27,599 nt of DNA, taken from assembly GCA_002407775.1 (NCBI GenBank), contig DHOP01000040.1, positions 1-27,599 on the forward strand, given 5' to 3'. A program made the position numbers and the translations under genes. Below the pieces are notes generated by a model that did no database searches, was not told the origin of the DNA, and saw only the letters and a program-made list of their open reading frames with translations. Shown here piece by piece: positions 7,564-15,224 of the stretch. This DNA comes from Prevotella sp. UBA5387 (lineage in GTDB: Bacteria > Bacteroidota > Bacteroidia > Bacteroidales > Bacteroidaceae). Position 1 is the first letter of the stretch. Each line of letters starts with the position of its first letter.

Positions 7564-10422
7564 TCATGTCCCAAGTATTACCTGACAATCCTGATCCCCC
7601 ACCTTAGCAGGCTTCGCAATAGTTGGAGGTACCTGTGATCCGCGGTTCATTCCATTGAGCCACCACAAGTACGAAGCACCGGAATTGAGGCTTAGGTTAC
7701 GACCTACAATCATGAGATATTTCTGTTGAGGTGTAATATAATAGTCCAAGTTGTTGTAGTCAAGCATGAGACAAACGTTATTACTGCCACTTTTATTCAC
7801 AGTGATAACATTTTGCACTGCGTCATAGCTAATGTTTGTTGCTGGAACTAGGCCAGCATCTCCGGTCACCCAGTTATTAGCCACAAACTGATAATGGTTG
7901 TCTTGATAGTCTCTCATTAATCTAAGATAATAGACGCCAGGACAAAGTGTAGTAGAAGAAGCAGTGAGCCGCACAACGAACTTGGCTTTGGCTGTTCCGT
8001 TTGTATTAACAGCCAAGTTGGCAGGAATAGGATATTCCACGTTATAAAACCCATTTACAGACCCTTTCATAGTTGCTGGAATTGTAATATCAGCAATCTT
8101 TACTCCATCTACAGAGAGTGTTGCCATTCGTCCTTTGTCTGCTGTTGTAAATCGACAAAGGATGGACAGGCTGTCCTTAACTCCATTAGGGTTGAACAAA
8201 GAGTACTGAATAAATCCACCAGCTTTTGCGTCACGATATGTTTCATTGTTATAGCTTCCTGTCGAAGAATCAATGCTGTAACTATATTCATGTCCTGCTT
8301 CACTTTGCTGCTCACCCGTAGCTACAAAGTCTATAGTACGTTCTGTGAACCGTCGATAATACATCTCCGAAGCAGCCATGTCACTCTTCGCATAATTCTC
8401 TGGTGTCTGCTGATACCAATAGCACATGTAACGTGCGTGTTGTATCTGGTAGAAAGGCTTCAATGTAAGCGCTTTCCAAGTATAATTGACAGCGGAACCA
8501 TCACGGCTTGCATCTATGGTGAACTGCAACCTACTCAAATCCTTCACTTTAACTTTGTTCAACACATCAGCACGTTTACCAATAAGAAGAGGTGCCGTAG
8601 TCAGTTCCATACTTCTTCCCATGGCTCCCGGGGAATGATCCATACGTCCTTCTCCCGCATACTCGTTTTGTAGGGCTTCTTTTACCAAACCAGTTGTGTC
8701 AGCATCAGTCTGAGACATTGCTGTAGTCTGAGCTCCGAGTAAAACTGGGCCATATTCGAAAGCTATGTAGTCGCCATAATTAGGACATTCCTCCGTTCGC
8801 AGTTGCATTGGAACACTCACAGTGATAACATCGCCTGCGCTCCATTGACGATTGACCCGCACATATCCAGCCTCACCAACAGGAATGGTCGCAGATTGTT
8901 GAACCCCATTCACTGACACCTTGAAATCTGATGTAGTCCACCAAGGATGACGTACAGCTATCGTATAATTGCCAGCCTTTCCAATCGTCAGCTTTGTCTG
9001 TTGTTCGTAAGGATAGTTTGTTTCCTGAGTCAGATTGAAGCTTCCAGAAGCCAACTGACTAGCCGTAAAAAGATTTACATACAACACAGAGTCGCCATCG
9101 TGTGTGTAGACAAAGTGTCCGTACTTGCTATGATTCTCCATGCCAGTACCGACACAGCACCACATACCTTGGTTCACTTGCGAGTAGATACGGTAGCCTT
9201 GTGGACGCAAAGTGGTGAAATAGACATAACCACCGGTTTGTGGATCCTGGGTAGAAAGAATGTGATTGAGCATTGTGTACTCGTAAAAGTCTGCATAACG
9301 AGCATCATGCGTCTCATCACTCAACATCTCCGAAAGTTTCATCATATTGTTGGAGTTGCAACTTTCAGGTCCATCAAGCTGATCGATGTACCTATTACTA
9401 TTGCCTACAGACAAGAAATGCTCATTTACACTGTTGCCTCCGATACAAGTCGTACGATCGTTTGCAACATCGGCCCAGAAATTTTGTGCAGACATAACAT
9501 AATTGGTTGCCTGCGAATCATCCTCCCCAACGCGTTCAAAACCTATGTATTTTGGCACTTGGGTGTTGGCATGACGATTATCGAGGAACGTCTTATTAAG
9601 TGTCTGCATTCCATTAAGCATCACCTTATGACTATATTTTTGCGCTGCGTTGAGGTACTTCTGGTCACCAAACAGCTTATAGGCATCTGCCATACTTTCG
9701 TTCATGCCACCATGTTCGGTATCAAGCACCGATTGCATGTCTGTGTCCGACAGTTTCGCAACAACGTTGACACTCCAGTCTGCTAGCTTGCGAAAGAGAT
9801 CACGTGCCAAATCACCTCCTGCATAGATATAAGCATCACGGAGCCCTGCCAACACTTTATGCTCGCAATAGAATGGTACCCAGCCCCTCACCTGAACAAA
9901 GCCAGAGATGTCTCCAGCATAAAGTTTCTTCCACGCATCATTGATGGGCTGGCCTCCAATGAATCCATAGAGCCCTTCAGTATTGCTATTGTAGGCGTCT
10001 TGGCAATCCTTGAGCACACCTAACATATAGTCTAGTCGAGTCTTGAGCTGCTGCTTCATATCAGCATCACGACAGGCAGCATAAGCCAGAGCAAGAGCTG
10101 ACAAATAATGTCCTCCAACATGACCAGACAGATCAAAGCCATTGCCTCCCCAATTCATGAAGTTTGGGTGAAGCGTTTGCCAGGTGGCATAATTGCCCGT
10201 GGTAAGTCCAGCTTGCCTAATAAAAGGAGTCAGCAACCGGTCCACATCGTATTGCATGAGCGTTTTGAAATTCAACTCCATTGCATTTTTCATAGGACCA
10301 TCTAGTAGTGTCACCTCAGAAAGGTCAAAATGGTGTGGATAAAGTTTGCTTTGAGCATGAGTCGGTAACGTAAACCACCACATAGCAATTGCAGAGAACA
10401 GAAGGGTTTTTCTTAGTTTCAT
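7564..10422 (-). CDS. GH127 family glycoside hydrolase (beta-L-arabinofuranosidase type), C-terminally truncated
   Basis: A 952-residue secreted enzyme with a signal peptide (1-23, ending THA|Q). The GH127 (alpha/alpha)6-barrel covers about 30-640. By analogy with HypBA1, Glu334 in GGNSVNEHF is the likely acid/base, Glu353 and Cys355 (ESCN) with Cys422/Cys423 (WCCVGTGMENH) form the Zn-thiolate site, and Cys422 is the nucleophile. Domains after about residue 660 are accessory, of the kind appended to Bacteroidetes GH127 proteins. It should release terminal beta-L-arabinofuranose from plant glycans in the periplasm or at the surface. It is divergent from the GH97-GH95-GH31 operon with a promoter at 10474-10504. 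The reading frame ends early (VILGT) through an apparent frameshift; the catalytic part is complete, so activity may survive while anchoring or export sorting is lost. Confidence 0.9.
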   Translation of the reverse strand: MKLRKTLLFSAIAMWWFTLPTHAQSKLYPHHFDLSEVTLLDGPMKNAMELNFKTLMQYDVDRLLTPFIRQAGLTTGNYATWQTLHPNFMNWGGNGFDLSGHVGGHYLSALALAYAACRDADMKQQLKTRLDYMLGVLKDCQDAYNSNTEGLYGFIGGQPINDAWKKLYAGDISGFVQVRGWVPFYCEHKVLAGLRDAYIYAGGDLARDLFRKLADWSVNVVAKLSDTDMQSVLDTEHGGMNESMADAYKLFGDQKYLNAAQKYSHKVMLNGMQTLNKTFLDNRHANTQVPKYIGFERVGEDDSQATNYVMSAQNFWADVANDRTTCIGGNSVNEHFLSVGNSNRYIDQLDGPESCNSNNMMKLSEMLSDETHDARYADFYEYTMLNHILSTQDPQTGGYVYFTTLRPQGYRIYSQVNQGMWCCVGTGMENHSKYGHFVYTHDGDSVLYVNLFTASQLASGSFNLTQETNYPYEQQTKLTIGKAGNYTIAVRHPWWTTSDFKVSVNGVQQSATIPVGEAGYVRVNRQWSAGDVITVSVPMQLRTEECPNYGDYIAFEYGPVLLGAQTTAMSQTDADTTGLVKEALQNEYAGEGRMDHSPGAMGRSMELTTAPLLIGKRADVLNKVKVKDLSRLQFTIDASRDGSAVNYTWKALTLKPFYQIQHARYMCYWYQQTPENYAKSDMAASEMYYRRFTERTIDFVATGEQQSEAGHEYSYSIDSSTGSYNNETYRDAKAGGFIQYSLFNPNGVKDSLSILCRFTTADKGRMATLSVDGVKIADITIPATMKGSVNGFYNVEYPIPANLAVNTNGTAKAKFVVRLTASSTTLCPGVYYLRLMRDYQDNHYQFVANNWVTGDAGLVPATNISYDAVQNVITVNKSGSNNVCLMLDYNNLDYYITPQQKYLMIVGRNLSLNSGASYLWWLNGMNRGSQVPPTIAKPAKVGDQDCQVILGT

Positions 10423-10473
10423 ATCTGTTTAGTAAAATAATGTTAGTGTTTCGGACAAGAAATAGTTTACTGG

Positions 10474-10504
10474 CAAATTTAAAAAAAGTTTTGCTTAAAC
10501 CAAT
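10474..10504 (-). promoter_or_regulatory. Putative GH127 promoter
   Basis: Minus strand TAAATTTG (10481-10474) with ATTG (10504-10501) 19 bp upstream: perfect -7 form, one-base deviation at -33. Leader to ATG at 10422 of about 45 nt. Confidence 0.5.
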
Positions 10505-10744
10505 AACTAAATCGATTATTTAGTGAAAAAACAACACTTTTTATATTGTTGATTCATAGTGCGTTCGCTGTCAAGCCGGATCATTGGCCTCCAAAGAAAT
10601 GACTTAGAATGCTTGTACACATATCCGTGATCTTAAATTTCAGCATTGTGAACTATCAATCATATGTACGCTTAATTTCTCACCATTTCGTCATAATAGT
10701 ATCAAATACCTTGAAGAATTGATCAGTCGAAAAGAAAAATTCAA

Positions 10745-10752
10745 TAACTTTG
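10745..10752 (+). promoter_or_regulatory. -7 box TAACTTTG for the GH97-GH95-GH31 operon
   Basis: Perfect -7 box; the nearest -33-like element is ATTG at 10718-10721, with a 23-bp spacer that is longer than usual. Leader to ATG at 10886 would be about 125 nt. Confidence 0.6.
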
Positions 10753-10885
10753 TCTCTCTTAAATGTTGCGATTATTTTTGTTAAGCTTCGATAGTTAACA
10801 CCTTAAAGTCAAGACATTATTTTCAGTTCATCAAATTAAACCAAAAATAAAACTCGTCGAACTAGCTTCAACAATATTATAACTA

Positions 10886-12757
10886 ATGAATAATAAAAAA
10901 CTGTTCGTCATTAATTTGATAATCTGTGGATTTCTCTCCGGCAAAGCTCAAGTTGTATCTGTTCATTCTCCCAACAATAAAATATATGTGGAAATGAAAG
11001 TGGAGAAAGGTGTTCCCACTTTAGAAACCGAGTACCGAAATGGGAAGCAGTATGTTTCAGTTAGTAAAGTGCAGACTGGAATAGCTTTTGATAAAGACGC
11101 TACTCAAATGGAATTGTTATCAGTATCTCCGGCAAAGAAGCACAAAGACGATTATATGATGTTGTCTGGCAAACGCAGTCACTGTGTTAACCAAGCCAAC
11201 ATCCGGACATTCCGTTTTAAGGATACCAATGGAAAGGAAATTGACATCGAACTTAGGGCATATAATGATGGCATAGCTTTCAGATACCTCACTCCAAAAT
11301 CAGACACCATCCAACGGGAGATGACCTCCTTCCATGTAAGTAATGGCATCAACAGGTGGGCACAACCCCTCGACCTGAATGGCTACGAAGACTTTTATTA
11401 TCAAACGAACAACGGCAAAGAAGTGCCTAACCCTAAGAAAGAAACAGGGAAGTGGGGCTTTCCATTACTGCTCGAACCAGCCAAAGGGTTTTACGCGCTC
11501 CTTACTGAGGCTAACATTTTGCATGGAAACTGCGGGGCTCATTTAGAGAATATCAACAACGAAGAACAGTATGATGTCATTCCAGCCTCTAACACTGTCA
11601 TTGGTGATAAGCTTTCCACTCCATGGCGAATAATGATTATCGGCAGTCTTGCTGACATTGTTCAGTCCACGCTCGTAACTGATGTATCAAATGCCAACAG
11701 AATTGACGACACAAGATGGATACAGCCTGGTGCACTTTCTTGGGTTTATTGGGCTTATAATCATGGGTCCAAGGACTTCCAAATTGTTAAGCAATACGTT
11801 GATTTGGCTTACGAGATGCAATGGCCATACGTTCTCATCGACTGGGAATGGGACGTGATGAATAATGGTGGAAACATTGAAGATGCCATCGCTTATGCCA
11901 AGAGCAAAGGCATCAAGGTTGTGTTATGGTACAACTCTTTTGAGTCATGGGGAGGAGATTCCTCTTTTGCAAAAGCTCATGATCTTAGAACACCGGAGGG
12001 ACGTGAGAAGGAAATGGCATGGCTGGAACAAATGGGCGTAAGTGGAGTGAAAATCGATTTCTTCTACGGGGACAGTGAAAAGACCATGAACTATTATCTA
12101 GATTTGTTGGAGTGTGCAGCCCGTCACCACCTGATGGTCAATTTCCATGGGGCCACTGTTCCACGTGGATGGCAACGCACCTATCCCAACCTGATGTCGA
12201 CAGAGGGCGTCTATGGTGCAGAGTATTACAACAATGGTCCTACCTTGACCGATAAGGCAGCATGGCATAACACCGTCTTGCCATATACACGCAATGTTAT
12301 TGGACCTATGGATTATACTCCAGGGACTTTCTCAAACAGTCAACATCCACATATTACGACATTTGCCCACGAATTGGCCCTTCCCTTTGTTTTTGAATCT
12401 GCTTGGCAGCACATGCCCGATAGGCCCTCTGCTTATATGAGCTTGCCTACAGAAGTCAAGTCGTTGCTCTCTTCTATTCCCACTGTTTGGGACGACACTC
12501 GACTAATCAGTGGTTACCCAGGACAATCAATCGTCATTGCAAGACGAAAGGGGAAAACTTGGTATGTCGCTGGTCTCAATGGAAAAAACGAGCCAACTAC
12601 AATTGATGTCGACCTTTCCCGATTAGGAAAAACTATACGTATCATCTCGGATGGTGCTGATGGTCAATCCTTCCAAATCACCAACTCAAAGACTCTTAGC
12701 AAAAACCCAACCATTAAATGTAGGAAACAAGGCGGCTTTGTTGCCATTGTTCAATAA
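10886..12757 (+). CDS. GH97 glycoside hydrolase, retaining type (alpha-galactosidase / beta-L-arabinopyranosidase)
   Basis: A 623-residue exported enzyme (signal peptide 1-22, ending SGKAQ) with the GH97 layout: N-terminal beta-sandwich (about 25-275), catalytic TIM barrel (about 280-540, beginning PGALSWVYWAYNHG) and C-terminal beta domain. MGVSGVKIDFF carries Asp391, matching the nucleophile Asp of retaining GH97 enzymes such as BT1871. Inverting SusB-type alpha-glucosidases lack this Asp and use a Glu base instead. Glu440 in MSTEGVYGAEYY is the candidate acid/base. Retaining members act on alpha-galactosides or beta-L-arabinopyranosides, and the GH127 and GH95 neighbours make either plausible. 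It is the first gene of the operon; GH95 starts 19 bp after its stop. Confidence 0.92.
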   Translation: MNNKKLFVINLIICGFLSGKAQVVSVHSPNNKIYVEMKVEKGVPTLETEYRNGKQYVSVSKVQTGIAFDKDATQMELLSVSPAKKHKDDYMMLSGKRSHCVNQANIRTFRFKDTNGKEIDIELRAYNDGIAFRYLTPKSDTIQREMTSFHVSNGINRWAQPLDLNGYEDFYYQTNNGKEVPNPKKETGKWGFPLLLEPAKGFYALLTEANILHGNCGAHLENINNEEQYDVIPASNTVIGDKLSTPWRIMIIGSLADIVQSTLVTDVSNANRIDDTRWIQPGALSWVYWAYNHGSKDFQIVKQYVDLAYEMQWPYVLIDWEWDVMNNGGNIEDAIAYAKSKGIKVVLWYNSFESWGGDSSFAKAHDLRTPEGREKEMAWLEQMGVSGVKIDFFYGDSEKTMNYYLDLLECAARHHLMVNFHGATVPRGWQRTYPNLMSTEGVYGAEYYNNGPTLTDKAAWHNTVLPYTRNVIGPMDYTPGTFSNSQHPHITTFAHELALPFVFESAWQHMPDRPSAYMSLPTEVKSLLSSIPTVWDDTRLISGYPGQSIVIARRKGKTWYVAGLNGKNEPTTIDVDLSRLGKTIRIISDGADGQSFQITNSKTLSKNPTIKCRKQGGFVAIVQ

Positions 12758-12776
12758 CATAATCAAGACTAGACTA

Positions 12777-15224
12777 ATGAAAATATCATCTCACTTATCA
12801 ATCGTAGCAGTCTTCTGCATGTTGATGCTGACGCTCGGCTTGAACGCCCAGGACAAGAAATTATGGTATAGCCAACCAGCGAAAATATGGTTGGAAGCTT
12901 TGCCTATCGGTAATTCTCACATGGGTGCCATGGTGTATGGCGGAACAGACAAAGAAGAAATACAACTCAATGAAGAAACTTTTTGGTCCGGATCACCTTA
13001 CAATAATAACAGCACGGAATCTAAACCTCATCTGGACGAAGTGCGCCAGCTCATCTTCGATGGTAAGGAAAAAGAAGCAGAAGACTTAATCAACAAGTAT
13101 TTTGTTAAGGGTCCACACGGCATGAGGTTCCTGTCTGCAGGAAGTGCCATCTTTAACTTCGGACATCAGTCAATCACCGATTATTATCGGGATTTGAATC
13201 TTGAGAACGCTACGGCAACTGTTAGCTATAAAGCTAATAATGTAAAGTACAAGCGAACAGTCTTTGCTTCTCTTACCGACAATGTGATTGTTATGGAAGT
13301 CAAGGCCGACAAAAAGCGCGCACTTAACTTTTCCTTTACCCACGCCAATGCATTGCCGACAAATGGAACAAATGACCGTCTGTACTTCGAAGTTGACGGT
13401 AAGGACCAAGAAGGTATCAAAGCCGGACTAAAAGCCGAAGGTTGCATCATGGTCAAAACTGATGGCACGACTACCAACGACGGTTCCACAGTCAATGTAA
13501 ACCATGCAACAAAGGCTACGGTTTATATCACCATCGCGACAAATTACGTCAATTATAATAATATCACTGCTGATGCCAAAGCTAAAGTGGATGCCGTCAT
13601 GCGTTCTATAGAACATAAGTCTTATCAACAGTTGCTAAAGAACCACATTAACAAGTACCGTGAGCAATATGGTAGGGTAACGCTTTCCTTAGATAAGGCA
13701 TCCACTTCCACGTTTGAAACCGACAAACGACTAGCTGCTTTCAACAATAGCAGTGATATGGACATGGTAGCACTGATGTTTCAATATGGACGTTATCTTC
13801 TTATCTCGTCGTCGCAGCCTGGAGGTCAAGCCGCCAACCTACAAGGAGTATGGAACGACAAGCAGAATGCACCATGGGATAGCAAGTACACTATCAACAT
13901 CAATACAGAGATGAATTATTGGATTGGTGATGTGGGAAACCTCTTTGAGGCGGAAGAACCCCTCTACTCGCTGATTGGAGATTTAAGTCAAACCGGAAGT
14001 AAGACTGCCCAAGAGATGTATGGTTGTAAGGGATGGATGGCTCACCACAACACCGATATCTGGCGCATAGCTGGTCCTGTGGATGGTGCCTATTGGGGAA
14101 TGTACCCCAACGGAGGCGCTTGGTTATCCACTCATTTATGGCAACATTACTTGTTCTCGGGTGATAAGCAGTTCCTTAAGCAATGGTATCACGTCATGAA
14201 AGGTGCTGCAGATTTCTTGATCGACTACATGCAGCTTGACCCTCGCACGGGTTGGCTGGAGACCGTTCCAAGCGTATCGCCGGAGCATGGACCTAATGGC
14301 AAGTCACCCGTCTGTGCAGGATGTACCATGGATAACCAGATAGCGTTCGATGTTCTAAGCAATGTGTTGAAAGCTTCACAAATGCTCAATACCTCGAAAG
14401 AGTATCAAGATACCCTACAAAAAGCACTCGCACAACTCCCGCCGATGCAAATCGGCAAATATGGACAGCTGCAAGAATGGCTCGTTGATGCTGATGATCC
14501 CAAAGACGAGCATCGCCACATCTCTCATCTTTATGGTCTTTATCCAAGTAATCAAATTTCTCCATATAGCCATCCCGAACTGTTTGAAGCAGCACACAAC
14601 ACTTTGATTCAACGCGGTGATATGGCCACAGGGTGGAGTCTTGGCTGGAAAATCAACTTCTGGGCTCGCATGCTCGATGGTAATCATGCCTTCACCATTC
14701 TCTCCAACATGCTCAAGCTGTTACCTTCAGAGAGTGCAGCACAGCAATATCCTGATGGTCGCACATTTCCCAATCTCTTTGATGCTCACCCACCCTTCCA
14801 AATTGATGGAAACTTCGGATGTGCAGCCGGTGTAGCTGAGATGTTGTTACAAAGCCATGATGGTGCCATTCACCTGCTACCAGCAGTACCCGAAAAATGG
14901 AAAAACGGTAACGTGACCGGTCTGCGCGCACGTGGTGGATTTGTCGTTGACGAGAAATGGTCCTATGGTCGTCTTGACAAGGCCACGATACTCTCTACTG
15001 TTGGAGGCAAACTCAGAATTCGTTCCTACATCCCATTGAAGGGAAAAGGACTTCAAGTGGCAGCAGGCGTGTGCACCAATGAGTTGCTTACACCTGCCCA
15101 AGTTAAAGATCCCATCATTCATGCCTCTGATTTAGGCACTCCAAAAAATCTGATCAAGAAAGTCTATGAATACGATATTGAGACACGGCCTGGCTCTGTT
15201 GTTCGCATTACTACTGGCAACTGA
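12777..15224 (+). CDS. GH95 glycoside hydrolase (alpha-L-fucosidase / alpha-L-galactosidase)
   Basis: The frame is open from 12651, but the start chosen is ATG 12777, which gives a proper signal peptide (MKISSH..., cleavage near LNA|QDKK) and 815 residues, normal for GH95. Visible family blocks: PIGNSHMGAMVYGG (43-56), LQGVWND (355-361), NINTEMNYW (373-382 region, with the two Asn that assist the water), HHNTDIWR (423-430), GQLQEW (563-568, Glu567 as likely acid) and QIDGNFGCAAG (675-685, Asp677). Inverting enzymes of this family remove terminal alpha-L-fucose or alpha-L-galactose, as found on xyloglucan and complex xylans. The last 59 bp overlap the start of the GH31 gene. Confidence 0.93.
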   Translation: MKISSHLSIVAVFCMLMLTLGLNAQDKKLWYSQPAKIWLEALPIGNSHMGAMVYGGTDKEEIQLNEETFWSGSPYNNNSTESKPHLDEVRQLIFDGKEKEAEDLINKYFVKGPHGMRFLSAGSAIFNFGHQSITDYYRDLNLENATATVSYKANNVKYKRTVFASLTDNVIVMEVKADKKRALNFSFTHANALPTNGTNDRLYFEVDGKDQEGIKAGLKAEGCIMVKTDGTTTNDGSTVNVNHATKATVYITIATNYVNYNNITADAKAKVDAVMRSIEHKSYQQLLKNHINKYREQYGRVTLSLDKASTSTFETDKRLAAFNNSSDMDMVALMFQYGRYLLISSSQPGGQAANLQGVWNDKQNAPWDSKYTININTEMNYWIGDVGNLFEAEEPLYSLIGDLSQTGSKTAQEMYGCKGWMAHHNTDIWRIAGPVDGAYWGMYPNGGAWLSTHLWQHYLFSGDKQFLKQWYHVMKGAADFLIDYMQLDPRTGWLETVPSVSPEHGPNGKSPVCAGCTMDNQIAFDVLSNVLKASQMLNTSKEYQDTLQKALAQLPPMQIGKYGQLQEWLVDADDPKDEHRHISHLYGLYPSNQISPYSHPELFEAAHNTLIQRGDMATGWSLGWKINFWARMLDGNHAFTILSNMLKLLPSESAAQQYPDGRTFPNLFDAHPPFQIDGNFGCAAGVAEMLLQSHDGAIHLLPAVPEKWKNGNVTGLRARGGFVVDEKWSYGRLDKATILSTVGGKLRIRSYIPLKGKGLQVAAGVCTNELLTPAQVKDPIIHASDLGTPKNLIKKVYEYDIETRPGSVVRITTGN

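Larger units (their letters stand above)
10423..10885. other. Divergent regulatory region between GH127 and the GH97 operon
   Basis: About 460 bp without an ORF. It holds the two outward-facing promoters (10474-10504 minus; 10745-10752 plus) and the inverted repeat TGTTAA (10779-10784) / TTAACA (10795-10800) inside the GH97 leader, which could be an operator or a small hairpin. No regulator gene is adjacent. Confidence 0.5.

Noticed and set aside
8947..9786. 279-codon plus-strand frame
   Set aside because: Antisense shadow of the GH127 catalytic domain, whose active-site motifs are clear on the minus strand.
12651..12776. Upstream start for GH95 (42 extra residues)
   Set aside because: It would bury the signal peptide inside the protein and overlap GH97 by over 100 bp; ATG 12777 gives a normal signal peptide and length.
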